A stretch of 64,000 nucleotides of DNA from Atopobium sp. oral taxon 416. Lineage in GTDB: Bacteria; Actinomycetota; Coriobacteriia; Coriobacteriales; Atopobiaceae. This document shows positions 17,500 to 27,147 of the stretch, in pieces (the stretch's first letter is position 1; the number at the start of each line of letters is the position of its first letter). Below the pieces are notes generated by a model. That model was not told the DNA's origin. It worked only from the letters and a program-made list of their open reading frames with translations, and ran no database searches. Where the stretch lies: the NCBI RefSeq assembly GCF_018128285.1, contig NZ_CP072380.1:2108001-2172000 (forward strand), written 5' to 3'. The position numbers were made by a program, and so were the translations under genes.

Positions 17500-18436
17500 G
17501 ATGTATCTGCTTTAGGTCATGTTTGCTCTCTTAAGACGAGGGAACTTAAAGATGCTATCCTGGATTGTCACTCCTATCAGCGCTTCTGTGCACGTAGACC
17601 TCATGTCTGAGCAGGTGCCAAACACAACGACGCTCGCGAAGATGCGCCATAGCCTCGAAAAGGCAGGGATCACGGCGCGGGGCGGCTCTATCGTGGATGT
17701 GACCTTCATCTGGGCCCTAAAGCTTAACGAAGAACAAGGACCATACACGCGACCCTTAAGGCGCACCAGTCCAAGAAAGGGAGAGCCTGGCGTATCGGAT
17801 ACAAGGCGCATATCGGCGTGGATGCTGCAGGTGGCCTTGTGCATGGTGTGGAGACGATCGCCTAGAATGTGTCCGACATATCCTGTGGCACATACACTCA
17901 TAAGGGAAGATGATAGGTTCTGCTGCGCAGACTTTAGGCTATATAGGTATAGCGAAGCGCCCTTAAGGACGCATAAAGACCCACACCTCTCATCTATGCG
18001 CTAAAGCGTTGCTAAGGAAGCCTTCGACCAGAGAAGGCCTTAACTGTGCACTCTCAGCCGAAAAGGTATCGAGTCCAGGAAGGCATCCGGCCGCTTAAAG
18101 GTAGAGCATCCCTTCCTCATCGTGAAGCGGCGCTTCGACCCCTTAAGGAAGCGCTACTAGGGGATAGAGAAGACCTCCTGTATGCTCGAGTCTCTCTCGC
18201 CCTTGCAAACCTTACCCATGTGCATCTTTTGCCGGCAGGCTGCACCTCCCGGCTCCCAGCGTCGCTTGATCCGTCTTGGAGCCTTCTTGCGGTGCATGCG
18301 GCAGGACAAATGTAAGGATGGCGGCTCCTGCACGTGCTGGATGAGCATCCTTCCCTGCCTTTCCCGCATACCGGCCGCGAAAAATCGTGTGGTCGGTCCC
18401 CTCAGGCACGTCATAGGGCATTAATCATCGTTTCTC
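17500..18436 (+). mobile_element. IS5-family element, 5'-truncated copy
   Basis: The central and C-terminal transposase parts are present in shifted frames ([40 protein letters not shown]-like sequence in another frame). The 3' end ATTAATCATCGTTTCTC finishes at 18436. It is followed by TA and then IS3 OrfB sequence, so it was inserted at TA in an IS3 element. The 5' third is absent. Confidence 0.78.
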
Positions 18437-18660
18437 TAGCGAAGTCTTTCTTTGCCACTCTTAAAGGCGAGATGTACTAGCGAGAAGGCTTTGCAACAAG
18501 AAAGGATGCCATATATGCGCAAGTTGAATTCATTGAGGGCTACTACAACAGAAAACGTCCCCACTCAACGATCAACAACAAAATTCCAGCGAAGGTAGTA
18601 GATGCTTTCTTTGAAAGAACGAAACCTATATCAGAAGAGGACCAGATATCACCATCCAAT
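18437..18660 (+). mobile_element. IS3-family OrfB C-terminal fragment
   Basis: The plus strand reads AKSFFATLKGEMY, then after a stop FATRKDAIYAQVEFIEGYYN and RKRPHSTINNKIPAKVVDAF, the end of an IS3 OrfB integrase domain. It starts directly at the IS5 junction. The same OrfB segment is cut by IS30 copy D at 46321-46457. Confidence 0.8.
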
Positions 18661-18689
18661 GCAGCTTAAAGATCTCAAGTTTTTGTGTC

Positions 18690-19768
18690 GGCAGATTGTC
18701 AAGCTGAGTGCAACATCTCTCTAAAGACCTCGTTGGCTGTCCTGTATCCAAGGACCTTTCTTGGCCTGTCGCAGATCAGCTCTACCGCATGCTGCACCTC
18801 CTCGTCTGTGACCTTGCCGAAGTCGCTGCCCTTAGGAGAAGAACTCTAGCAGCAGCCCGTCAGTGTTCTTAACTGTTAGCTTCTGCCATAGATGGTGAGG
18901 GTCGCAGAAGTAGAACTGCACGCCTCAAAGGGCATCTGTGAGCCCTGTATGCCCTGCGAACCGCTTGCCCCTATCCGGAAGTGAGCGTCTTAAGGGGACG
19001 TCCCTGCAAAAGCCCGACCTCGGCTTTGGAGATGCTCCCGCTGTCGTGGTGGCATCTTCTCGCGGCAAGCAGCCTCACTGCCCTGTCGGCAAGCACGAGC
19101 AGGCACACGGGTCCCGCTGCCACGAGCGTGTCGTCTGCCCCCTCTCCGAGGCGAGACCTCGCATCGGCCTCTTGGGCCTTTCCTTTACGGTGTGTAAGAT
19201 CTCGATCTTGCCTTTGGTCTTAGGCCTCTTGCTGCGCAGGTGGCGCCGCACCTGGCCTTGCGGGCCGGATCCCGGCAGCTCGAGCGTGGCGGCTAAGGAC
19301 CTGCCGGTAGAATAGTCGAGAGGCTCAACGACGCACCTGCCGCCACCCTCGAGCCTGAGATGTCGTCTATCTGCTCCAGGGACCAGTGTCTGTCCATGAT
19401 GAGAGAGCACCTTCTGCGTAAGCGCAGGGTCTGAAAGCCGCCTTTTCGCCCTGCATCTCCTGCAGCGCTCATCCGCCCTCCTTTTGGGCGGCACATGCCC
19501 TAAAGCGCCCGTGGCGTGCGTTCCTCTTGAGCTTGTGGCAGACGCTGGAGCTGTCCCTGCCGATCTCTGCCGCGATATAGGCGATTGGCCTTCCCTCTGC
19601 ATGCAGCGTGGCTATGCAGTCCCCCTCCTGTAGGCTTACGATGCTTGTAGTGGCACATTCCTTCTAGCTTTCGACGTTGACTGAGACAACCAACATCGTA
19701 GCCTTCCGGAGTGTGCCACGCCTGCATTCAGCGGGCCATCCTGTTGCACTTCAGAATGCTAATCCGCC
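18690..19768 (-). mobile_element. IS30-family element, copy C (defective)
   Basis: This 1079-bp element lies in inverted orientation to copy B. It starts GGCGGATTAGCATTCTGA (at 19768) and ends TGACAATCTGCC (at 18690). It carries the same 2-bp and 21-bp deletions as copy B. The terminal inverted repeats are about 26 bp with six mismatches. The transposase is inactive. Confidence 0.88.
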
Positions 19769-20082
19769 ATAGCAATACCTTGCCGATGGTCACCTATATA
19801 AAATGACCCATCGGGTTACGCGCAAGTGCAAAAGCAATCATAGGGATGGGGGGTACTGCTGGGATAATCGTACGGTAGCGTTTGGTGGGATACAAGCAGG
19901 CCTGAAGCAATTCGTACAGGACAAGTTAATACTGCTGATATCAAGATGGTGTAGATCCCTCTTATATTGCCGCTCTGTACTTCATCAATATGTTGTATAT
20001 TGTCTAACTATACTGTTTGAGGGCATACCAAATAGTGTGTGGTATACAATACGTATTCCAACACGAAGAAGGCTTGTGATCG
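19769..20082. other. Intergenic stretch upstream of nrdG
   Basis: No gene is seen. The segment is AT-richer than its surroundings toward nrdG and presumably holds its promoter; no convincing -35/-10 pair or NrdR box could be fixed by eye. Confidence 0.4.
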
Positions 20083-20652
20083 ATGAGGTACGCAAACATC
20101 AAATACTGTGACATCGCTGACGGTGAGGGTGTCAGGACCACACTGTTTGTCTCCGGATGCCGCAGGCATTGCCCATTCTGCTTCAATGACTCTGCATGGA
20201 GCTTTGATGCGGGCAAGCCGTTTGATGCAAACGTAGAGGATGACATTATCAAGAGCATGGAGCCTTTCTATATCGATGGGCTGTCCGTCTTGGGCGGAGA
20301 GCCGATGGAGCCTGAGAACCAGGAAGGTCTGGTCGACTTCCTCGAGAAGGTCAAGAAGACCTACCCCCAAAAGGACATCTGGCTCTACTCCGGATTCACG
20401 CTTGAAGAGTTGCAGGGCAAAGTCCCCGTCAAGGCTCCTTACACCACAAGCCCTCGCACCGACGTTACGGACCGTATCCTCAACACATTGGATGTCTTAG
20501 TCGATGGCCCCTTTATCCAAGCAGAGAAGGACATCTCACTGCGTTTTAGGGGCTCTGCAAACCAACGCCTGATCGATATGCCCAAGACCCTCAAGACAGG
20601 CAGGGTTGTTATCTGGCACGACGATCCACTCTTCGAGAACCATTCACTGTAA
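20083..20652 (+). CDS. nrdG: Anaerobic ribonucleoside-triphosphate reductase activating protein
   Basis: The 189-residue radical-SAM protein has the cluster motif CRRHCPFC (residues about 26-33) that binds a [4Fe-4S] cluster and S-adenosylmethionine, preceded by DGEGVRTTLFVSG. It generates the glycyl radical on NrdD, so the cell can make deoxyribonucleotides without oxygen. LSVLGGEPME is the usual GGEP loop of these activases. A GAAGAAGG site lies ten bases before the ATG. The nrdD gene normally next to it is not in this window; IS30 copy C lies 315 bp upstream. Confidence 0.93.
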   Translation: MRYANIKYCDIADGEGVRTTLFVSGCRRHCPFCFNDSAWSFDAGKPFDANVEDDIIKSMEPFYIDGLSVLGGEPMEPENQEGLVDFLEKVKKTYPQKDIWLYSGFTLEELQGKVPVKAPYTTSPRTDVTDRILNTLDVLVDGPFIQAEKDISLRFRGSANQRLIDMPKTLKTGRVVIWHDDPLFENHSL

Positions 20653-20723
20653 CTAAATCAATAATCTTAAAGTAACTCGGATTGCTTGGGTGGTGTAAAG
20701 CCTTTAAGCACGGTGTAACAGAT

Positions 20724-20742
20724 ACGGCGGCAAAGCCGCCGT
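20724..20742. terminator. Short GC-rich hairpin after nrdG
   Basis: ACGGCGGC-AAA-GCCGCCGT forms a perfect 8-bp stem 70 bp past nrdG. No clear T-tract follows, so its role as a terminator is doubtful. Confidence 0.35.
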
Positions 20743-20777
20743 GAGGCACGCCTGTACGTTTATTAGCAACGCACCAC

Positions 20778-22486
20778 ATGAAAGGGCTAACTCATGGCAC
20801 ACAAGGCTCAAAACCGCCCAATATGCGCGCAGCTCACTCCCGTTCCATCATTATCGGCTGCAGCGGCTGTGTCATCATCACCGCCTTCTCAACCTATACC
20901 GCACTGTGCATCAACGCCCTGCCCTGGCCTATCGGCTTTACCGCAATGATCTCACTTTTCTTCTTAAAGCTCTTAGACGACACATCCCTCAATGAGGTGA
21001 ACGTCACCCACACGATCATGTCCTCCGGCGCTATGGTCGCAGGTAGTCTGGCTTTTACGCTCCCCGGAGCCTGGATACCCAGCCTGGCTGATCGGATAAG
21101 GTGGACACAGGCCTTACCCGTCGCCTTTTCCGGCACCATCCTGGAGGTTGGTTTACACTGTCCTCATTTACCATCACTTTATGGCCGACACCGACCTCAA
21201 GTTCCCTACCGGTGAAGCCGTCACAGAGACGCTCAAGCTATCGACGCCGGCGGAAAGACCGGACCGGCAGCTCTTCGTATCAATGGGCACCACAGGCCTC
21301 TACGGCTTTCTCCGCGACGCGCTGGGAGCTTTCCCGACGATCGTTGCATCACTTCCGATCCCCGGCGTCTCCCTCGGTATCTATAATTCGCCGATGATGA
21401 TGAGCGTAGGATTCATGGTCGGCTTGGTTCCTCTGCTTTTTTGGTTCGGTAGCACACCCTTTGCAAACTTCGGGATATCGTAGGTGGCAGTATCCTCAAC
21501 CTATGAGATATCGCAACTGCTCAGGCAACCGTCTCAAGCCTCGGTATGGGTCTCATGATAGACTCAGGCTTTACCCCGTCACAAAGGACATTATTCCTTC
21601 AATCGCACATACCACAACAAAAGCCCCAGACACCAAACAGCAGAAGAATCCGGACGATAATCCCCGCTCCCTGGTCACCGGTAACCCCAACTACGATGCC
21701 GGGATCTTAGGGCTGGCTGTCGCTGCAGTCGCCCTCTTTATCTGCTTTGGACTCTCTTTAGGACCACTGCCGAGCCTCATCGTCGTAGTCCTGTGCTTTA
21801 TCTGCACCACGATGTCTGCGCAGCCCTGTGGACAGACGTGTATTGGCCCGATGGAGATCTTCGGCCTGCTCGTGCTTCTGGCTGTTACCGCCCTGGGACA
21901 GAACACCCAAGTACAGCTCTTCTACATGGCGGGCATCATCGCAGTCGCCTGCGGCCTCACCGGTGATGTAATGAACGACCTCAAGGCAGGTAAGATCCTC
22001 AGCACCTCACCGCGCGTCCAGTGGATCGGCCGAGCGATCAGTGGCCTTCTCGGCGCAGTGGTCGCAAGCGCCGTCCTCTTTGCCCTTCTTAATATCTATG
22101 GACAGGATGTCTCGGTCCGGGTAAAACTTTTGTGGCAGCCCAGGTTTCCGTGACTGCCACCGCGATCACCGGTATCCCCCAACCTCACCGCCTTTATCGC
22201 CGGTGTCATCCTCTACTGGGTAAACTTACCCGCGATGCTCTTGGGATTGGGCACCTATCTGCCCTTCTATATGAGCACTACCGCCTTCATTGGCGCCCTC
22301 ATCAAACTCGTCTACGACAAAGTTTGCGAGAACCATCATGCACAGCTCACTCCTGCAGAGCAGGAACAGCAGAGCCAGCCGGACACCCAGCGTGGCCTCG
22401 TAGTGTCCTCAGGCATCCTGAGCGGAGAGCCCATCGTCGTTGTTATTATCGCCTCTGTTTCACTGATTGCGGGACTTGCAGCTTAA
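20778..22486 (+). pseudogene. OPT-family oligopeptide transporter, broken
   Basis: Successive segments in different frames follow the order of an OPT transporter. They include AMISLFFLKLLDDTSLNEVN, then FPTGEAVTETLKLSTPAERP, SLPIPGVSLGIYNSPMMMSV and a hydrophobic C-terminal half (GAVVASAVLFALLNIYGQ; LPAMLLGLGTYLPFYMSTTA). The final part ends SSGILSGEPIVVVIIA. At least four frameshifts are needed to join them, so the gene is dead. OPT proteins import small peptides or metal chelates by proton symport. Its stop codon overlaps that of nudC on the other strand. Confidence 0.82.
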
Positions 22487-23379
22487 CGTCCCTGTGAGAA
22501 CGGATCTTCGCCTTTCGCGAAGGCCTCGATCATATAGTTCGTCATGCTCGAAGTATCCTCATGCGTCTTCGAGAGCTCAGAGCGCGTCTTCCACTCCGCC
22601 ACCGCAAGCTCATGGTGGTCGAGCTTGATTTGGCTGCCACCATCCAAGCGGGCAAAGTAACCGATGAGCAAGGTCCCTGAGAAGGACCACGGCTGATCAG
22701 TAAAGTAGGTGAGATTTTTCACATGGAGGCCCACCTCTTCCATAATCTCACGCTCACAGGTCTGCTCGAGTGTCTCCCCTACCTCGGTGTAGCCCGCCAC
22801 CAACGCATAGTGCGTATAAGAGCGGCCGGTGTACTTCGTGAGCAATAGTTTATCCCCATCAGTGATACCGATGATCACGCCGATATTGATGCGCGGGTAG
22901 ACGATCATGCCGCAGTTAGGGCAGACAAGCTCCCGAGATTTGGGGGCATGAAGGAGTTTGGTACCGCAGGCGCCGCAGAAACGGTTGTGCTTGTGCCAAT
23001 CCCACAGCTGATAGCCTGTGATTGCAGCAAAGGCGAGGTAGCGGGGCGTATAGAACCGGCAGCCGTTCAGCCCGAGATAGGTAAACTCATCCCCAACATT
23101 CACCACCACGTCGAGCGCTAAGAAGAAGCGCATATCGTCGATTGCAAAGAGGTAAACATACTCGGGTTTGGTCTGGTAGTCACGCAGCTTGGGGAGGACA
23201 AGCTGTCCCTCCTCTTCACGGGCGAGCATTCCATCCATCATTACGACAGCAGAATCGGCCCCGACGTGACTGGCATAGGGGGCGTAGTGCAACATATAGT
23301 CATCCGGTTCCGGCCCCACGTTGTGGAAGTGGTTGTCGAAGACATGGTTCCCGAGTTCCTGAATCATTGCGTTAGTCAT
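22483..23379 (-). CDS. nudC: NAD(+)/NADH diphosphatase (NUDIX)
   Basis: The 298-residue protein has an N-terminal domain, a zinc ribbon with two CxxC pairs (FCGACG and VCPNCG), and a C-terminal NUDIX domain. The Nudix box begins GYTEVGETLEQTCEREIMEE and continues VGL, with the metal-binding REXXEE intact. NudC hydrolyses NADH to NMNH and AMP and in bacteria can also remove the NAD cap from RNA. It is the second gene of a two-gene minus-strand unit, starting 4 bp after the HAD phosphatase stop. Its TAA overlaps the convergent OPT pseudogene stop in a TTAA palindrome. Confidence 0.93.
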   Translation of the reverse strand: MTNAMIQELGNHVFDNHFHNVGPEPDDYMLHYAPYASHVGADSAVVMMDGMLAREEEGQLVLPKLRDYQTKPEYVYLFAIDDMRFFLALDVVVNVGDEFTYLGLNGCRFYTPRYLAFAAITGYQLWDWHKHNRFCGACGTKLLHAPKSRELVCPNCGMIVYPRINIGVIIGITDGDKLLLTKYTGRSYTHYALVAGYTEVGETLEQTCEREIMEEVGLHVKNLTYFTDQPWSFSGTLLIGYFARLDGGSQIKLDHHELAVAEWKTRSELSKTHEDTSSMTNYMIEAFAKGEDPFSQGR

Positions 23380-23383
23380 TTCT

Positions 23384-24190
23384 CTACAGCAGCTCGCCGT
23401 CGATGAGGCCCAACTTCACACACGCGTTCCAGATTCCGTTATGGTCCACATCGTCTGTCACAAAGTCAGCCTCCTCCTTCACTTCGGGGTTACCGTTGCC
23501 CATTGCGACGCTGGTACCAGCTGCTCCGAACATCTGTAAGTCGTTGCCGCCGTCACCGAAGGCAATGGACTCCTCCTGAGGAATCTGATAGTGCTCGAGC
23601 ATCTTATCTACACCGCGAGATTTTCCACCGTCGATCGGAAAAGCATCGACGAACTCAGGGGTCCACCGGGTAATCTTGAGGTGCTTGGTGTTGTTACGCA
23701 CAATATCGGTCTTTCCCGGCAGCAGGAAAATATTGAACTGATAGATATCCTGGCTAAGGGCTTGATCGATGTCCTCTACCGGAAAACTGATGTGTGCCAT
23801 CTCATCTACTCTATCTACCAGCTCATTGCGGCCGCTGGCATAGGCTTTCTGCTCTGCTAGGAAGGCGCACTCATAGAGCCCCTGGTGTACCTGGCCGACC
23901 ACGGTCGCTACATCGTCCTTGTCGATCGTTGCCTTAAAGATCACGCCGTAGCGATCCAGGATGAATTGGCCATTAAAGAGGATGAAGCCTTCCATATCTG
24001 AGGTATCGATCGAGTCGCACATATAGGGAGCACGCCCCGTTGCCAAGAAACACTTTGTCCCGGACTTCTTCAATGCCTGGAGGGCACGCTTCGTGGACTC
24101 TGAGATCGTATGGGTTTTAAATGACAGCAGCGTGCCATCAGCATCAAAAAAGGCAGCCTTGATAGGGTGGCTCAATGACCAGGTTGGCAT
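23384..24190 (-). CDS. Cof-type HAD-superfamily phosphatase
   Basis: The 268-residue protein has HAD motif I (AAFFDADGTLLSF, nucleophile and acid Asp both present), motif II (CFLATGRAP), a C2-type cap in the middle and motif IV (IAFGDGGNDLQMFGAAGTSV). The C2b cap places it in the Cof/YidA group that dephosphorylates sugar phosphates and similar metabolites in the cytoplasm. It is the first gene of the unit with nudC. The exact substrate is unknown. Confidence 0.92.
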   Translation of the reverse strand: MPTWSLSHPIKAAFFDADGTLLSFKTHTISESTKRALQALKKSGTKCFLATGRAPYMCDSIDTSDMEGFILFNGQFILDRYGVIFKATIDKDDVATVVGQVHQGLYECAFLAEQKAYASGRNELVDRVDEMAHISFPVEDIDQALSQDIYQFNIFLLPGKTDIVRNNTKHLKITRWTPEFVDAFPIDGGKSRGVDKMLEHYQIPQEESIAFGDGGNDLQMFGAAGTSVAMGNGNPEVKEEADFVTDDVDHNGIWNACVKLGLIDGELL

Positions 24191-24481
24191 GGTCTCACTC
24201 CTTTACCGTACGGGGATACTGTGCGCCCATATATGCATACACTCTCTCTAAATCAAGTCGAAAGACGTCACCGTCAACAGCCTAAACCATAGCACCCTGG
24301 TACCTCAAAAAGATTGCTCATGTGGCAATCGAAGCAGGACAACACATATACCAGGCAGCCTAAAAAGAATCGTTCTTTTAGGACTGGGATATTTTTGTTT
24401 TTCATCGTTGTAAAATAGCATCCGTGCTGCTACGTTCAACTAATAAGAGTTTTGCACTCGTAAAAGAAAGTGATCTGATAC
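24191..24481. other. Divergent intergenic region
   Basis: This region separates the HAD/nudC unit from the small membrane protein gene. It includes a near-palindrome, CCTAAAAAGAATCGTTCTTTTAGG split around TCG (about 24359-24382), followed by an AT-rich run ATTTTTGTTTTTC. That could be a terminator facing plus or part of a promoter. Confidence 0.35.
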
Positions 24482-24934
24482 TTGAACTTTTTGTCCTATT
24501 TACCCAAACAGGATATAGAAGCGTTAAGCTGGGCTTTGCTCCCTTTTTCCCTTATCTTAGTAATCCTAGGAATCTGGGAGATCGTGTCCCCCTTCGTATT
24601 ATATAAAAAGACCACTGCTCGCTACATTGCGCGACAGTCTCTCCCTGCCGCGCCGCATATCTACCACCTGACCTTCACCTTTCAGGTGGAGGGGAACTTC
24701 GTACAGGCAACTACGCGCGATACCTACGATGACAGAGAAGCACGCCGTTTCGGTGGAGAGCGCCCAATCAACATCTACTACCGCAAGAAAGCCCCTGCGA
24801 TTATTAGAACTGACCGGGTAAAATCCGTCGGCCTCGGTATCACTGCCTTCTTAATCGGGGCGGTGCTTCTCACCTTTGACCTGTGGCTCTTTGAAGTCCT
24901 CGACCTCTCACAGTTTGGCATCCCATCACTGTAA
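24482..24934 (+). CDS. Small membrane protein, DUF3592-like
   Basis: The 150-residue frame begins at TTG 24482; no ATG is available in frame and the ribosome-binding site is weak, so the start is uncertain. It has one N-terminal membrane helix (about 16-40, ALLPFSLILVILGIWEIVSP), a soluble central region that looks like a small beta domain (YHLTFTFQVEGNFVQATTRD), and a second helix (about 115-135). This two-helix arrangement with an exposed middle resembles DUF3592 proteins. Function is unknown. Confidence 0.6.
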   Translation: MNFLSYLPKQDIEALSWALLPFSLILVILGIWEIVSPFVLYKKTTARYIARQSLPAAPHIYHLTFTFQVEGNFVQATTRDTYDDREARRFGGERPINIYYRKKAPAIIRTDRVKSVGLGITAFLIGAVLLTFDLWLFEVLDLSQFGIPSL

Positions 24935-25156
24935 TAACCTCGTGCTCGTTATCTAAAACTGCTCTTACCTGCATAGTGGTGAGCCACTCGGTTTCCGTTC
25001 ACAGTGCACCCCTATCCTTCGTTATTTTTCAGCGTTCGTGATGTTGAGCAGGATGATCATTCAGTTTGGGAGCTCTCCATTGATGAAGAATGCAAGCCCT
25101 CTACAGGGCCCAGAGCGTGACTGAGAACAGAGCGATCTACCGAAAGGAGAACAGCC

Positions 25157-25467
25157 GTGATCTGCGCAGAGTGTGGAGCGGGGGTGTGTAAGACATCGGA
25201 GTCGATGACAGAAAAGCATCGCGGTCAAACATTCACCGTAGACGGTATTGGGCGCTGGCAATGCGACCAATATGGCAATAATGTCATGTCATGAATGTCA
25301 CCGAAGCAGGCAAACTCGCCCATACTCTTGCAGCCTCATGTGTAAGAAAGAACGGGCTGCTATCCCCACAGGAAATGAGGAGGATTCGCCAGTCACTCCA
25401 TATGACTCAAAAGCAATTTGAATCTTTACTTGGAGTTTCCTCCCCCTGCTGTAAATCGGTGGGGTGA
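25157..25467 (+). pseudogene. MqsA-type antitoxin, split by a frameshift
   Basis: From GTG 25157 (AGGAGA eight bases upstream) the frame reads a YgiT-type zinc finger (CAECGA ... RGQTFTVDGIGRWQCDQY) and stops at 25292-25294. Overlapping it as ATGA, a second frame from 25291 continues the same protein: AGKLAHTLAASCVRKNGLLS and MRRIRQSLHMTQKQFESLLG, the HTH domain. The last zinc ligand is Tyr rather than Cys (CDQY). The HTH ends early after SSPCCKSVG. Upstream sequence ending WELSIDEECKPSTGP could be the tail of the lost toxin. Confidence 0.7.
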
Positions 25468-25550
25468 TGTAGCTGCCGGTTTTAAAACACAGATTTGACC
25501 GTCCATCTAAATCCTGCGAAGATGTGTCTGAAAGACACGGATTGTTAAGG

Positions 25551-25710
25551 ATGGCAATGTCAAAGACGACAAGGAAGACCTACAGCCCACAGTCCAAGAT
25601 GAAGGTGGCGCTTGAGGTCTAAAAGGAGCAGGAGACGCTCTCCCCGGTAGCGACAAAGCACGACGTAGAGCCCGTCGCTGGCGACCAGCTGAAAAGACGA
25701 GCTGCTGGCG
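25551..25710 (+). mobile_element. IS3-family OrfA fragment
   Basis: The frame reads MSKTTRKTYSPQSKMKVALE, a stop, then KEQETLSPVATKHDVEP, which matches the N-terminal HTH of IS3 OrfA. It is short and broken. Confidence 0.6.
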
Positions 25711-25786
25711 GGTGCTGGCCTCATCTTCTAGATTGTCTCGATAAGCTATAAGAAGGGCTCGACGGCGTGTCGGTAAGCGTGGGGAT

Positions 25787-26058
25787 AGCATGTGGGCCGA
25801 CGTCTTCGGCAATGCGCCTATAGCCTTAGCCATAGCCGACAGGCTATACTACCGTTGCCATCTCATACGCATCACGGGAAGCTCCTACAGGATCAAGGAC
25901 CTGCCTGCAGCCAGCCTCTCTCAAAGGAGGGTGCAGGCACCGATTCTGGCTGATTCCATTGCCCCGGCTGGTGCAGATATATTGCCCAAATCGGTAAGCC
26001 TGGGGTTGACTTTAACATATCGGGAGATGGTGCACTCAGCTTGACAACCCACCGGTGC
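25787..26058 (+). mobile_element. IS21 IstB C-terminal fragment joined to an IS30-like right end
   Basis: WADVFGNAPIALAIADRLYY followed by RCHLIRITGSSYRIKD matches the end of the IS21 helper ATPase IstB. After unrelated sequence, GGGAGATGGTGCACTCAGCTTGACAA near 26020-26045 (split here) resembles the right end of the IS30 copies. Confidence 0.6.
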
Positions 26059-26093
26059 AAAAAGCCGGCTCCCACCAGAAGGTGAAAGCCGGC
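26059..26093 (-). terminator. Rho-independent terminator of the GGGtGRT operon
   Basis: On the minus strand GCCGGCT/AGCCGGC (26064-26070 with 26087-26093), with an inner CACC/GGTG, is followed by TTTTTG. It starts 31 bp after the stop of the GGGtGRT gene. Confidence 0.9.
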
Positions 26094-26124
26094 GTATGAT
26101 TCGAAGGTGTGGCCTGCGGAAGCC

Positions 26125-27129
26125 TTACTTGTTCAGTGCCTGCTCAACAGCGACAGCGCAGGCAACGGTACAGCCGACCATCGGGTTGTTGCCCATGCCG
26201 ATAAGGCCCATCATATCGACGTGTGCCGGCACCGAAGAGGAGCCAGCAAACTGTGCGTCGGAGTGCATACGGCCCATGGTGTCGGTCATGCCATAGGAAG
26301 CAGGGCCAGCAGCCATGTTGTCCGGGTGCAGGGTACGACCGGTGCCACCACCGGAAGCGACGGAGAAGTACTTCTTGCCGGCAGCCAGACGCTCCTTCTT
26401 ATAGGTGCCCGCTACCGGGTGTTGGAAGCGCGTCGGGTTGGTGGAGTTGCCGGTGATGGAGATATCGACGCTCTCATGCCACATGATTGCGACACCCTCA
26501 CGGACATCGTCGGCGCCGTAGCACTTGACGGCAGCACGAGGACCTTTGGAGTAGGGGATCTCCTCGACGATGTTGAGCTTGGAGGTGTAGTAATCAAACT
26601 TGGTCTTCACATAGGTGAAGCCGTTGATACGGCTGATGATCTGTGCGGCGTCCTTGCCAAGGCCGTTCAGGATAACGCGCAGCGGCTTCTTACGAGCCTT
26701 GTTGGCGTTGTTAGCGATACCGATTGCACCCTCTGCAGCTGCGAAGGACTCGTGGCCCGCCAGGAAGCAGAAGCACTCGGTGTCCTCGCCCAGAAGCATA
26801 GCGCCCAGGTTGCCGTGGCCCAGGCCGACCTTGCGCTCGTCTGCAACGGAGCCAGGGACGCAAAATGCCTGCAGGCCCTCACCGATAGCCTCTGCAGCAT
26901 CGGTTGCTCTGGTGCAGTTCTTCTTGACTGCGATTGCACAGCCTAGTGTATATGCCCACTTAGCGTTCTCAAACGCGATTGACTGAATGCCGGTGGTGAT
27001 AGCGTACGGATCAAACCCGAGATCGGTGCAGATTTTACGTGCATCCTTCAGGTCTTTGATGCCATATTTCTTGCAGGCTTTCTTGATGCCATCGATACGG
27101 CGCTCATAACCTTCAAACGTCACTGCCAT
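26125..27129 (-). CDS. GGGtGRT family protein
   Basis: The 334-residue protein contains the naming motif ASGGGTGRTLHPDNMAAGPA at about residues 268-287. It also has GHGNLGAMLLGEDTECFCFL and GHESFAAAEGAIGIANNANK, which are characteristic of this family. It has several cysteines but no classical cluster motif or membrane segment. The family occurs in anaerobic Clostridia and Coriobacteria next to a NifU-like scaffold, as here, where the scaffold gene ends 18 bp upstream. The biochemical role is not established to my knowledge; involvement in iron-sulfur chemistry is inferred from the partner. The start has GGAGC about 12 bases upstream. Confidence 0.88.
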   Translation of the reverse strand: MAVTFEGYERRIDGIKKACKKYGIKDLKDARKICTDLGFDPYAITTGIQSIAFENAKWAYTLGCAIAVKKNCTRATDAAEAIGEGLQAFCVPGSVADERKVGLGHGNLGAMLLGEDTECFCFLAGHESFAAAEGAIGIANNANKARKKPLRVILNGLGKDAAQIISRINGFTYVKTKFDYYTSKLNIVEEIPYSKGPRAAVKCYGADDVREGVAIMWHESVDISITGNSTNPTRFQHPVAGTYKKERLAAGKKYFSVASGGGTGRTLHPDNMAAGPASYGMTDTMGRMHSDAQFAGSSSVPAHVDMMGLIGMGNNPMVGCTVACAVAVEQALNK

Positions 27130-27147
27130 GTCTATCAGCTCCTTTCC

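Noticed and set aside
25157-25294. Two independent small genes in place of one MqsA-like antitoxin
   Set aside because: The halves join into one known protein order, and the zinc-ligand loss points to decay.
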